64,000 bases of DNA from Erythrobacter longus. GTDB lineage: Bacteria; Pseudomonadota; Alphaproteobacteria; Sphingomonadales; Sphingomonadaceae. Shown one piece after another: positions 17,909-27,500 of the stretch. The position numbers and the translations under genes were made by a program. Below the pieces are notes generated by a model. That model made no database searches. It was not told where the DNA came from and saw only the letters and a list, made by a program, of their open reading frames with translations. How positions within the stretch are numbered: position 1 is the first letter of the stretch; every line of letters starts with the position of its first letter. The stretch covers positions 558,001-622,000 of the forward strand of contig NZ_JMIW01000003.1 in assembly GCF_000715015.1 (NCBI RefSeq), read 5' to 3'.

Positions 17909-18289
17909 ATGCTGGTGGACGATCTCAACTCTCAGATCTGGGCCGTGGATGCGCTTGGCGCGCTCGCCCATGAAACGCGCCTGTCGGTTTTCAGAGCTTT
18001 GGTGAAAGCGGGGGCGCAAGGCATGGTTGCGGGCGCCATTGCCGAATATTGCAGCGTACCGCCATCGACCATGTCGCATCATCTGGCGACCTTGGAACGG
18101 GCCGGGCTGGTGCATTCGGAGCGCGAAAGCCGGTTAATCCACTATCGCGCTGACTTTGCCGGGATGCGGCGCCTGCTGACATTCCTGATGCAGGATTGCT
18201 GTCAGGGCGCGCCTGAAATGTGCGGCGACTTGCTGGGTGAGTTTCAGGGCGATCTTGCCTGCCTCGCCGAACAACCCGCCAACGCTTGA
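17909..18289 (+). CDS. arsR: ArsR-family arsenite-responsive repressor
   Basis: 126-aa winged-helix repressor (LAHETRLSVFRAL; recognition helix PPSTMSHHLATLERAGLV; wing ESRLIHYRA). A CC pair with a third Cys seven residues later near the C-terminus (QDCCQGAPEMC) gives a three-cysteine arrangement suited to As(III)/Sb(III), resembling the C-terminal sites of Acidithiobacillus-type ArsR rather than the helix-3 site of E. coli ArsR. The start could be GTG 17906, ATG 17909 or GTG 17915; GAAAGG at 17901-17906 best fits the last. It heads arsR-arsC-acr3-arsH. Confidence 0.92.
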   Translation: MLVDDLNSQIWAVDALGALAHETRLSVFRALVKAGAQGMVAGAIAEYCSVPPSTMSHHLATLERAGLVHSERESRLIHYRADFAGMRRLLTFLMQDCCQGAPEMCGDLLGEFQGDLACLAEQPANA

Positions 18290-18297
18290 GGCCGATC

Positions 18298-18804
18298 ATG
18301 ACCGACAAACCTTTCACCGTTCTCGTCCTGTGCACGGGCAACAGCGCCCGCTCGATCCTCGGCGAGGCTTTGTTCAATTACCTCGGCGGCGGCGATGTTC
18401 GCGGATTCAGTGCAGGCAGCAAGCCCAAGAGCAAACCGCATCCCGGCGCGCTCAAGCTGCTGGAGCGGCGGGGGATCGACACTGCGCCCTTCCGTTCCAA
18501 GAGCTGGGACGAGTTCTGTGGCGCAGGCAGCCCGCCAATCGACCTCGCTATCACAGTCTGCGGCAATGCGGCGGGAGAAGCGTGTCCTGTGTTTTTTGGC
18601 AGCCCGTTGCGAGCGCACTGGGGCTTGCCCGACCCCGCCGATGTTACCGGCACCGAGGCCGAGATCGATGCCGCGTTCGAGGAAACATGGCGCCTGCTGG
18701 TAATGCGGGTGAGGGCGTTTCTCGCGCTCGATCGGGCAGCGATGGACCAGCGCGCTTTGCAGGCGGCTCTCGCTGACATTGGCGCGATGGAAGGTGCCGC
18801 ATGA
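18298..18804 (+). CDS. arsC: Arsenate reductase, LMW-phosphatase-like family
   Basis: 168-aa cytoplasmic protein of the low-molecular-weight phosphatase fold that reduces arsenate to arsenite. The P-loop CTGNSARS near residue 13 contains the catalytic Cys and Arg. Further cysteines ([16 protein letters not shown]) are candidates for the disulfide relay with thioredoxin. ATG 18298 is chosen over the upstream in-frame TTG. It overlaps acr3 by 4 bases (ATGA). Confidence 0.92.
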   Translation: MTDKPFTVLVLCTGNSARSILGEALFNYLGGGDVRGFSAGSKPKSKPHPGALKLLERRGIDTAPFRSKSWDEFCGAGSPPIDLAITVCGNAAGEACPVFFGSPLRAHWGLPDPADVTGTEAEIDAAFEETWRLLVMRVRAFLALDRAAMDQRALQAALADIGAMEGAA

Positions 18805-19850
18805 GCGCCGAGGCATCGCCCATGGGCCTGTTCGAGCGTTACCTGTCGGTGTGGGTCTTTCTCGCCATTCTCGCAGGGCTTGGGCTTGGCCTAGTCGCAC
18901 CGGATGCGGTTGGTGCCATGGCTGGGCTTGAATATGCTTCGGTCAATCTGGTGGTCGCGGTGCTGATCTGGGCGATGATCTTTCCGATGATGGTCGGCGT
19001 CGATTTCTCCAGCGTGAAGGATATCGGCCGCAAGCCCAAGGGGCTCGTCATCACGCTGGTCGTCAACTGGCTGGTCAAGCCGTTCACAATGGCAGCGTTG
19101 GCGGTGCTGTTCTTCGACTATCTCTATGCCGGGCTGATGTTGGATAGCGATGCCGACCAGTATATTGCCGGGCTCATCATCCTTGGCGCTGCGCCATGCA
19201 CCGCCATGGTGTTCGTCTGGTCGCAGCTGACGCGGGGCGACCCGGCCTACACGCTTGTCCAGGTCTCGGTGAACGATCTCGTGATGATCGTCGCCTTTGC
19301 GCCTATCGTGGCGCTGCTGCTGGGCGTGACCGATATCGTGGTCCCGTGGGAGACGTTGCTTCTGTCGGTCGTGCTCTATGTCGTCATCCCGCTGGTGGCA
19401 GGAGCCATTGCCAGAGGGCAGGTCATTCGTTCACACGATGGGGACGAAGCGGCGGTCGATGCCTTTACCGCGCGGCTCAAGCCATGGTCGATCGTCGGCT
19501 TGCTGGCGACAGTTGTCCTGCTGTTCGCCTTTCAGGCAGGCACCATTATCTCCAACCCGCTGCTGATCGTGTTGATCGCAATTCCGATCATCATCCAGTC
19601 CTATAGCATTTTCGCCATCGCCTATGCTGCGGCGAAGGCATGGAAAGTGCCGCACAACATCGCCGCACCCTGCGCGCTGATCGGAACGTCAAACTTCTTC
19701 GAGTTGGCGGTGGCCGTCGCCATTGGCCTGTTCGGGCTGACCAGCGGCGCTGCGCTGGCGACCGTGGTCGGCGTGCTGGTGGAAGTCCCGGTGATGCTGT
19801 CGCTGGTGGCCTTCGCCAACCGAACGCGCGATCGCTTCCCCCCGTCCTGA
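18801..19850 (+). CDS. acr3: ACR3 arsenite efflux permease
   Basis: 349-aa inner-membrane arsenite exporter of the ACR3 (BART superfamily) type with about ten hydrophobic spans. Diagnostic stretches are FPMMVGVDF, the conserved cysteine in [19 protein letters not shown], and [18 protein letters not shown] near the C-terminus. It takes the arsenite made by ArsC and expels it. Translation is coupled to arsC. Confidence 0.96.
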   Translation: MSAEASPMGLFERYLSVWVFLAILAGLGLGLVAPDAVGAMAGLEYASVNLVVAVLIWAMIFPMMVGVDFSSVKDIGRKPKGLVITLVVNWLVKPFTMAALAVLFFDYLYAGLMLDSDADQYIAGLIILGAAPCTAMVFVWSQLTRGDPAYTLVQVSVNDLVMIVAFAPIVALLLGVTDIVVPWETLLLSVVLYVVIPLVAGAIARGQVIRSHDGDEAAVDAFTARLKPWSIVGLLATVVLLFAFQAGTIISNPLLIVLIAIPIIIQSYSIFAIAYAAAKAWKVPHNIAAPCALIGTSNFFELAVAVAIGLFGLTSGAALATVVGVLVEVPVMLSLVAFANRTRDRFPPS

Positions 19851-19877
19851 TTCAAGCCCTGAGATCAAGGAAGCTTT

Positions 19878-20618
19878 ATGTCCCGTCTTCGCACCCTGTC
19901 CGACCCTGAACACTTGCCTGCGCTGCGGGCAGAGTATCTCCATCGCAATCCCGCGATTGGCCTGGGCACTATGGACCTGCCGCCGCGCATCCTGCTGCTC
20001 TATGGCTCGCTGCGGGAGCGGTCCTTTTCGCGGCTTGCGGTGGAGGAATCCGCCCGTTTGTTGCAGTTGTTCGGCTGCGAGACGCGGATCTTCGACCCGT
20101 CCGACCTGCCGCTGCCGGATCAGATTGCGGGCGATGACCATCCTGCCGTCCATGAACTGCGCGAGCATTCGCTGTGGTCGGAGGGGCAGGTCTGGTGCAG
20201 TCCCGAGCGGCACGGCCAGATGACCGGGATCATGAAGGCGCAGATCGATCACCTGCCGCTGGCTTATAAAGGCCTGCGCCCCACACAAGGCCGCACACTG
20301 GCGGTGATGCAGGTCTGCGCTGGCTCGCAAAGCTTCAACACGGTCAATACATTGCGCGTGCTGGGCCGTTGGATGCGCAAGGTCACCGTCCCCAACCAGT
20401 CATCGATGGCCAAGGCATATGAAGAATTCGACGAAGCGGGCCGGATGAAGCCGTCTGCCTATTACGACCGCATCGTTGATGTGATGGAGGAACTGGTCCG
20501 GTTCACCGTTCTTCTGCGACCGCATGCGGATCAACTGGTCGATCGGTATTCCGAACGCGTTGAACGCGATCAGCCGGTCGAAACACCAGCGGACAAAGCT
20601 GGAATTGCTTCCGAGTGA
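19878..20618 (+). CDS. arsH: ArsH, NADPH-dependent FMN oxidoreductase
   Basis: 246-aa flavodoxin-like oxidoreductase that confers resistance to organoarsenicals in characterised relatives by oxidising trivalent forms. The FMN-binding [11 protein letters not shown] and the family stretch [20 protein letters not shown] are present. AAGGAAG lies before the ATG. It is the last gene of the ars operon, 27 bases after acr3. The final 15 residues are loosely ordered. Confidence 0.96.
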   Translation: MSRLRTLSDPEHLPALRAEYLHRNPAIGLGTMDLPPRILLLYGSLRERSFSRLAVEESARLLQLFGCETRIFDPSDLPLPDQIAGDDHPAVHELREHSLWSEGQVWCSPERHGQMTGIMKAQIDHLPLAYKGLRPTQGRTLAVMQVCAGSQSFNTVNTLRVLGRWMRKVTVPNQSSMAKAYEEFDEAGRMKPSAYYDRIVDVMEELVRFTVLLRPHADQLVDRYSERVERDQPVETPADKAGIASE

Positions 20619-20676
20619 AGCGTTCTGGCGAGTAGCTCCCTATAACCAGTCTCGACCATAGGCACATGGCTGGACT

Positions 20677-20699
20677 TGGGCCGTTAGGCGACTGTCCGC
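20677..20699. repeat. Dispersed intergenic repeat, copy B
   Basis: Degenerate copy of the 23-bp unit (TGGGCCGTTAGGCGACTGTC plus CGC). It lies between arsH and the NTF2-like gene. The 60 bases after it (CTTCGGCAAACGACCC and TTTTCGGAC) may be part of a longer decayed element. Confidence 0.5.
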
Positions 20700-20762
20700 A
20701 ATTTGCACTTAAGGCTTGGAAAGTAGTCCTTCGGCAAACGACCCATTTTCGGACCTTGCAGG

Positions 20763-21209
20763 TCAATAGTAGCTCGGATCGAGTTCTGGCGCATGTTTCG
20801 CAAGCCATCCTAGCGCGTCTTGCACATCACCTTCCGCTACATCGTAGCAATCCTGCATTGATGAGATTTGGCCATCTTGGAAGCGCCATATGCTAGGTGC
20901 CGAAAAGTGGAGAAGAGGCAGTTCACCTAAGCGATAGACGCCCATAGCGCGTGCCTTGACCACATTTGGTTCAAACTCGCGTATGCCGACTGGAAACCAC
21001 CAACGTTGGTCAAACTTGCGATCAAAGTTTGTGATAGATTTCTTGAAGCCACTGAGAACCGCATCGCTACCTTCAAGATGACACGAAAAAGGCGCGCCCG
21101 AGACGGTGTAGGTTACGTCTTTGGATAGCAGTGGCCTCAAGCTCTCCCAATCATCGCTTTCCGTCGCTGCATCAAACGCTGCTATCCATTTTTTCCATTG
21201 TTCAATCAT
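20763..21209 (-). CDS. NTF2-like (SnoaL-type) protein
   Basis: 148-aa alpha+beta barrel protein of the nuclear-transport-factor-2-like superfamily. The N-terminal helix WKKWIAAFDAATESDDWESL is followed by KDVTYTVSGAP and the strand pattern SIWRFQDGQISSMQDCYD. The specific activity (isomerase, cyclase, hydrolase or ligand binding) cannot be read. The start at 21209 is chosen for GAAGGAG about 8 bases upstream rather than the longer frame from 21260. It is divergent from the XRE/MmyB-like regulator and probably its target. Confidence 0.82.
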   Translation of the reverse strand: MIEQWKKWIAAFDAATESDDWESLRPLLSKDVTYTVSGAPFSCHLEGSDAVLSGFKKSITNFDRKFDQRWWFPVGIREFEPNVVKARAMGVYRLGELPLLHFSAPSIWRFQDGQISSMQDCYDVAEGDVQDALGWLAKHAPELDPSYY

Positions 21210-21244
21210 ATCAATCACTCCTTCTCGTGATTGAATTGATGGTC

Positions 21245-21267
21245 GAGGTAGTAGACTCAATTACCTC
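21245..21267. promoter_or_regulatory. Dyad in divergent NTF2/XRE promoter region
   Basis: GAGGTA, 11 bases, TACCTC form a perfect 6-bp inverted repeat midway between the two divergent starts. It is embedded in a wider AATTGA/TCAATT pattern. A binding site for the adjacent XRE regulator is inferred. Confidence 0.45.
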
Positions 21268-21287
21268 AATGTAATATTCGCCCACCG

Positions 21288-22055
21288 ATGAACTTTGGCT
21301 CCAACCTAGCACGCATCCGCAGATCACGAGGATGGTCCCAAGAAGAGCTTTCTCTTCGCTCGGGAATATCCCAGCGACACGTTAGCTTCCTCGAAACCGG
21401 ACGGTCTCAACCGGGTGATAAAAGCATCAGCAAGTTGTCTAGGGCATTGGCATTGAGGGGCTGGGAGCAGCGCGCACTACTTGAGCCGTTGGCACCGATG
21501 AGTGAACCTCAAACACGACAAGCGCCAGATGAAAATCTGATCAACGCAGTCATGCAACGGGCCTTTCCTTGGCCGGGATATGCTTTCAGGCCAGACGGAT
21601 CACTGCTGACAGCCAACGAGACGTTGTCCAAGCTATTGGATGCGGCATCGCCGAAGCAAGATCTATGGACGGCAACGGCGCCCGAAGCAGGCCCAAACAT
21701 TTATGATCTTGTCTTTCATCCGAACGGGTTACTTCGATGGATGGAGAACCCAGAAGAAGTTTTGCCTGAGACGCTTCGAAGGCTGCGAATTGAAGCCTCA
21801 AGTAGCCCGACAATACATGAAACGCTCATGCGCATTGAGAGCTATCCATCGGTTCGGTCACTTGAATCCCATGAAGTCCTGCCACCGCCAGTCTTGATCG
21901 AGCGCTACAAGCTTGGTCCAATATCTTTCTCAATTGTCTCAGTCATCTCGCATCTCGCTTCGCCCGGTGAACTTGAGATGGAGCGACTCCGCTTCGAGAG
22001 TTTCGTGCCGGCCGACGAAACGAGTGAAGAAATCCTCCGGAAGGTTTCGCGCTAG
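21288..22055 (+). CDS. XRE-family regulator with MmyB-like ligand domain
   Basis: 255-aa transcription factor. The N-terminal Cro/C1 helix-turn-helix is clear (RSRGWSQEELSLRSGISQRH, VSFLETGRSQP). The C-terminal part matches the MmyB-like ligand-binding (PAS-like) domain in its rhythm (FPWPGYAFRPDGSLLTANE, NIYDLVFHPNGLLRWMENPE, LRRLRIEA). These regulators usually control a divergent oxidoreductase or NTF2-like gene in response to a small ligand, which matches the layout here. Confidence 0.87.
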   Translation: MNFGSNLARIRRSRGWSQEELSLRSGISQRHVSFLETGRSQPGDKSISKLSRALALRGWEQRALLEPLAPMSEPQTRQAPDENLINAVMQRAFPWPGYAFRPDGSLLTANETLSKLLDAASPKQDLWTATAPEAGPNIYDLVFHPNGLLRWMENPEEVLPETLRRLRIEASSSPTIHETLMRIESYPSVRSLESHEVLPPPVLIERYKLGPISFSIVSVISHLASPGELEMERLRFESFVPADETSEEILRKVSR

Positions 22056-22137
22056 GCATGCGTCAAGCCAAATATGTTGACGTCCGCTCCCACCTACCAA
22101 ACTCGGTATAGATCAGCTGCTCGATGTAGGCCGGACC

Positions 22138-22160
22138 TGGGCCGTTTGCGGACTGTCCGG
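22138..22160. repeat. Dispersed intergenic repeat, copy C
   Basis: 23-bp unit TGGGCCGTTTGCGGACTGTC plus CGG, nearly identical to copy A. It lies in the 250-bp gap between the XRE gene and the convergent DUF4238-like gene; I see no gene in that gap. Confidence 0.6.
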
Positions 22161-22305
22161 TTTGAGCAACTGTAAACATAAAGCTGACATTTGCTCGCAG
22201 AGTTTGTGTGCCAACGCGAGGCAGCGAACTTGCGGAGAACGACCTTTATTAAGGCGTTATGTCGCGCCGCGTTCGAAGTAAGCGTCCACAAGGATAGAAT
22301 TCGAG

Positions 22306-23301
22306 TTAGCTATCTCGGCCTGCCAAACGGTCGAGCCAACGATTACCTTCGAGCGACTCGCTGTAAGGACGGCGACTGGAAATGCCGGCAGCGCCGTCCT
22401 TTCCCCAGCGATTGTACTGTGACAGATCGTCAAGCAGCGGATCGAGCCAGTCATGGCCATGGTATTGGAATTGGCGATGTTCGCCACACCGAAATGCTTC
22501 AGTGACTTCTGGCTTATCGCCGCGATAGAACAAGAAGTTGCTAGCGTAGACCTGCGTAATAGCGTTAACTTGCTTCACCTCATTTGCGCTGAGCCGAAGG
22601 GTCACTAGCCGCGGCTCAGTCGGATATTGCATCGGAGACATGTAAATGATTGTCGCTGTCGGCAGGATCGGCAGCACCAGCTTGAGTCCGGAGTTGAGGG
22701 CGTCCTGCGATGCAGGAAAATTGTGTAGGAAGCCATCACCGGCGGTGACCTCGAGCTCGTCGCTGAAGAGGATCGCCCAGCGGCCATACATCATACGCTT
22801 GCAGTATGCATCATACAGCCCGCTCTGGTTAGCTGCTATCAGGCTCTTTTCGGCGGTCGGGTTGGCTAGGCCAAAGTTTTGGCGATAATATTCAGTGGTG
22901 CGCTTGATCGACGCGCGAATGCTTGGGCTTCGCGCAAGCAACGAGGCCGTTATACGAGCTAACTGCGTCGCGCGCTCCTCAGGTAGCGGTTGCGGCGCAA
23001 TTCGTTCAACCATCGGCCGATTAGGTGCCTGAATCGCAGTTTCGAGCGTCGCCAGCCACTGCACGAAATCAGCCATTTCATTATCAGGTTTGTTGAAGAT
23101 CGGTTCGAATGTCGAGTCCCAGGGACCGCCGATCTTTACATGGTGGGCATTCGTAATCGCACCGAATGCCCCAGGTGGCGCGCGGTGCACGGCTCCGTCT
23201 GGCCTGATCACTGAGACCATCCCATCACCTGCCGCCCAATGGTTGGCGAGCGTTCGCGGCCACCAATGATGTAGTTCTGTCTTGAGCGGCTTCTGTTTCA
23301 T
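22306..23301 (-). CDS. DUF4238-like protein (331 aa)
   Basis: Putative relative of the DUF4238 family: an N-terminal His pair followed by aromatics (ELHHWWPRTLANHW), a segment matching the family's acidic helix (NKPDNEMADFVQWLATLE), and a central FSDELEVTAGDGFLHNFP where other members have a TSDNPV-like strand. No TM helix or signal peptide. The biochemical role of the family is unknown to me. It is divergent from a clearer DUF4238 member (23480-24505), so the two may act together. No strong ribosome-binding site is seen before the ATG. Confidence 0.6.
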   Translation of the reverse strand: MKQKPLKTELHHWWPRTLANHWAAGDGMVSVIRPDGAVHRAPPGAFGAITNAHHVKIGGPWDSTFEPIFNKPDNEMADFVQWLATLETAIQAPNRPMVERIAPQPLPEERATQLARITASLLARSPSIRASIKRTTEYYRQNFGLANPTAEKSLIAANQSGLYDAYCKRMMYGRWAILFSDELEVTAGDGFLHNFPASQDALNSGLKLVLPILPTATIIYMSPMQYPTEPRLVTLRLSANEVKQVNAITQVYASNFLFYRGDKPEVTEAFRCGEHRQFQYHGHDWLDPLLDDLSQYNRWGKDGAAGISSRRPYSESLEGNRWLDRLAGRDS

Positions 23302-23479
23302 GGCTTTGCGCTGAGGGAGGTGTCAGCCGATGTCGGCACTTTGTGGATGCGGCGCAACTTGAGAATAATGCGGTGGTTCATCAACTAGATTTACGAACCT
23401 TCTTTGAAAAGTTCGAGTTCTTATTCTGAGTTTGGACGAGACTATTGCACCGTCGATGCTGCAGTACCATTTCAGGTAG

Positions 23480-24505
23480 ATGTCTTCATCACCAACAACA
23501 GATCAGAAAGCAGAACGCAAACGCCACCATTTCGTGTCTGTGACATATCTCGAAAGTTGGGTCGACGAAATGGGCAAGCTGCAAGCCTATCGCAGCGACA
23601 ACCCTGCGGAACCGCTGCACGTCGGCCCCAAGAATACCGGGTTTGAGAAATACTATTACAGCCAACTCCGCGAGGATGGCTCTCGCGATAATGACAGCTT
23701 CGAGGATCTTTTCGGCAATGTCGAAACGCGATGGCCGATGGTGCTAGAGGCGGTAGATGCTGGGGCGTTTGATCCGAACGTCCTTCATTGGCTTTACTCC
23801 ATGCTCACGATGATGCGGACGAGGATTCCGGCGGCACGCGACTATAATGAGGCGCTGATGGCGCTGGAAACAAGGACTGGCTTCAAGGTACTCGCCGAAA
23901 TGGGTAAGCTGCCGAACAAGCTGAAGCGTTACGAGGATGAGCTCGATACGGTTGAGGTGACCGTCAACCGGCAGCGCACACTCGGGACGATGAGTGAGGA
24001 CATGCGCCGGTTCGCCGATATGACCCGGCGGCTGGGATTTGAAATTCTCAGCGACGATACCGGAACAGACTTCATCACTTCGGACAATCCAGTCGCCTAT
24101 TTCGATCCCGATGATCGCGGCATCCGCAAGCCCTACATCGAGAACACAAAGGTTGAGCTCTATTTTCCGCTATCGCCGAGGCATGTCCTGCATGGCGCAA
24201 ACCGGCTCAAGCGCTTCGGGCCGATACCGCGATTTCGCAAGATATCGGACCGAACGAAGGTCCACGCGATCAACCGCATTACCTCGCGTTTTGCGTATCG
24301 CCTCGCTTTTGCCGGCGACAGATCGAATGACGATCTTATTCAGCGCCACGCGGCAACATCGCCTGTGCTCGATGCAGATGTTGTGCGCAAACCCGGCAAG
24401 ATCGAATACCATATCGGTCACAGGTTCGCCGCCCGGCCCGTTCTACCCAAATTCAGGCCCGAGGCGTGCGAAGATGATCTCTATGAGGAAGATTTCAGGC
24501 CATGA
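23480..24505 (+). CDS. DUF4238 domain protein
   Basis: 341-aa soluble protein with the DUF4238 signature: KRHHFVSVTYLESWVDEMGK near the N-terminus, a tyrosine-rich KNTGFEKYYYSQL, and ITSDNPVAYFDPDDRG in the second half, followed by ELYFPLSPRHVL. The conserved His pair and the SDNP strand suggest an enzymatic or nucleic-acid-binding fold, but no activity is established that I can name. It ends 10 bases before the large STAND-nuclease gene on the same strand, indicating co-transcription. DUF4238 genes often appear among accessory and defence genes, which supports but does not prove a defence role. Confidence 0.8.
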   Translation: MSSSPTTDQKAERKRHHFVSVTYLESWVDEMGKLQAYRSDNPAEPLHVGPKNTGFEKYYYSQLREDGSRDNDSFEDLFGNVETRWPMVLEAVDAGAFDPNVLHWLYSMLTMMRTRIPAARDYNEALMALETRTGFKVLAEMGKLPNKLKRYEDELDTVEVTVNRQRTLGTMSEDMRRFADMTRRLGFEILSDDTGTDFITSDNPVAYFDPDDRGIRKPYIENTKVELYFPLSPRHVLHGANRLKRFGPIPRFRKISDRTKVHAINRITSRFAYRLAFAGDRSNDDLIQRHAATSPVLDADVVRKPGKIEYHIGHRFAARPVLPKFRPEACEDDLYEEDFRP

Positions 24506-24515
24506 ACGCTAAACA

Positions 24516-27500
24516 ATGAACTCGAACAACCGACAGTCACCTTCGCCAATCTCGCGATCATTCCGCGATTTGAGCGCGGACGAAATCAAAGATCCCGAAT
24601 TGTTGACAGCTCTTGCCGAGTTCGGATGGAGCGGCACATTCGATTGGCAAAAACTGCTCGAATCCGACCGCATACTCATCCTCTCCGAGGCCGGAGCGGG
24701 AAAGACACACGAATGCAAAGCGCAAGTGAGAGAACTGAGCGCGCGGGATGAGGCAGCATTCTTTTTCGCGCTCGAAGCACTCTCGAAACAGGACATCGAG
24801 TACCTTCAATCGCCCGACGAACGGGCGCGTTTTCAGGGATGGCTGCAGGACGGAAGCTCTACTGCTTACTTCTTCCTCGATTCCGTCGACGAACTGAAGC
24901 TCTCTCACGGCGACTTCCGGATCGCCCTCCGCCGCTTGCGCAAGGCAATCGACGGCCACCTTCATCGGGCAAAAGTCGTCGTCACCAGCCGTCCGCTTCC
25001 GGTCGAACTGGAAGCCTTTACCGCAGAGCTACCGATCGTTGATCCGCCGAAGGACAGAGATGTTCTCGTCGAATCCCGCGAGAGGTTCAGGGAGTTGATC
25101 AGCGGTGAAAAGCGGCGTGCAAAGCGCGACGCAGAGCAGGACGAAAGGCACGGAAAGTCCCGCAAACGCAAGCGCACGGTTGCCTTGATGCCGTTGTCCA
25201 ACGAACAGATTTCGCAGTTGATATCCGGGCAGCGCATTGCCGATGCGGAAAAGTTGCTGGCAGCAATCGAGGGAAAGCGCGCCTGGGATCTCGCTCGCCG
25301 ACCGCAAGAACTAATCGAGATATGCTCCTATTGGCGCCAGCACGGAGAACTGGGCAATCGTGCTCAACAAGTTGCCGAGGATATCCGAAGCAAGCTGGAA
25401 GAAAAGGGCGACAGAAAAAGACACACCAAACTGTCGGCTGAGCGCGCCCAAGAGGGCGCGGAAAGACTGGCGCTTGGGATCATCTTGACCCGCAAGAAAA
25501 CCATTCGCGTTTCCGACCTGTCACTCGATGATATCGAACACGAAGCGGCGCTCGACCCGGCAGTGGTTTTGCCCGATTGGTCTGAACCCGATCGCGAAGA
25601 ACTCCTGATGCGTCCTCTTTTCGGTTTCGCAAGTTACGGGCGCGTGCGCTTCCACCATCGTTCCGCTACTGAATTTCTTGCCGCGCAAAGGCTCTACAAG
25701 CTGGTTAGTGAAGGTCTGATGCCGATCCGCGCCTTGTACCGGCTGATCTTTGGCGAGCTATATGACGAGAAAGTGGTTTTCCCGTCCATGCGGGCCGTGG
25801 CGGCTTGGCTGTCGTTGTGGAATGATGATGTGCGATCCGACTTGATCGCCCGCGAGCCGGAAGCCCTGATGGATGACGGTGATCCGGAGAGCTTTTCGAT
25901 CGAAGCGCGAAATGCAATCCTTTCCGCTTTCGCTGTCCGATACAAGCAAAGCGACTGGCGAGGCGTTCGGGTACCATATCCGCAGGTCATGCGGTTTGCG
26001 GCACCGGAACTGTCGCCCACCGTGCGCAAGTTATGGCAAGCCGGCACCGAAAGTCCTGAAGTCAGGGAACTATTGGTCGACTTGATCAAGACCGCGCGGA
26101 TGACCGATTGCCGCGACATTGCTCTTGCCGTCGCATATGATGCCAGCGCCTATATCGGAGATCGCTGCACGGCGATCCGGGCAATCGCAGACATGAGCGA
26201 AACTGGTTCGATCGGAGAACTGGTTGGTTCGCTAATTGATCCAGATGCCGATTGGCCGTCATCGGTCAAAAGCGGCGTAATCGACGCGATGTTTCCCAAG
26301 CATATGTCGATCGCACAATTCTGCGCTCTTCTGAGTCAGATAGATGTCGAGAAGCGCCAGATTGGCGGTCTCGAGTGGCAATTGCCACATTTGTTCCATG
26401 AGGTCAGCTTGGACGATGGCGCACTGCCGGAGCTGCGGCGTTCCATTGCGAGTCTGATCCAATCGGGGATAGAGCAAACCGAGCACTGGCCGCACTACGC
26501 CAGCGAGTTTCAGCACCTGTCGTCGGGTCTGGCGGTCCTGTGCAAGCGGGAGCTGGAAACCGGAAAACTGCCAACCGCCGATCTGATACGCTCCATAGTG
26601 CTCTCGGCACGATTCAAACAATCAGAATATGGCGATGAAAAACCCACCGATGAGCTGATGCACAAGATCCGCACCAGTGGATCGGAGGTTCGGAAACTGG
26701 TTTTCATAGCCGAGAGCGCGCTTTGCTTGGTGGTTCTCCCGACCGATGATCCGGAAAAACACGCTATGCACATATGGCGAGACTGCTTGCTCGGAAATCT
26801 CCAAACCGACGATTTCTCGTGGCTGGTCGAGCTTGCCAGCGACGAGGCGCTTCCTTTCTTAACTGCCGATGCGGCGTTTTGGGATGCCCTCAAGTTCTGT
26901 TGGGACAAAGGGATTCCGGTCGAGGACCATGTCGAGAAGCTACGCGAACTGGTGGCCGACAATGAGTGGCGGCAGCAAGCGCTGGAAAGGAGGATTACTC
27001 CTCCAAAACGCGACCGAGAAGAGGAAGCACGAGAGGCGAAATGGGCGCAAGAGGATGCCGAGCGCGAAGCGAAACGGCAGAGGGACATTGCGAGCTGGGA
27101 AGACTGGCGCGAAGAAGTATTGCGCGATCCCGAGCCGACCTTTCCGCCGGATAAGCTCAAGCAGACGGTATGGGATTTTTGGTATGTCCTGGAACGCGAC
27201 GATCACGAACTCACCCAGCGTACGCTCTGGAACAAAACCACAATCGCCGATATTTTCAGCGCGGAAATAGCTGATCGCGTCGAACAAGCGTTTCGCGACT
27301 ATTGGCGTACACTCACGATCCCGCTGCGTAGCGAGCGTAAAGAGGATGAGCGTAACACCATTTGGTCGCACTGGATCATGGGCCTTGCCGGCGTTTACGC
27401 CGAGGCTACAACCGGAGAAGACTGGACCGAGCGGCTGACCAGCAAAGAAGCCAAGATCGCTGCCCGTTATGCCCCACTGGAACTCAACGGCGTGCCGTCT

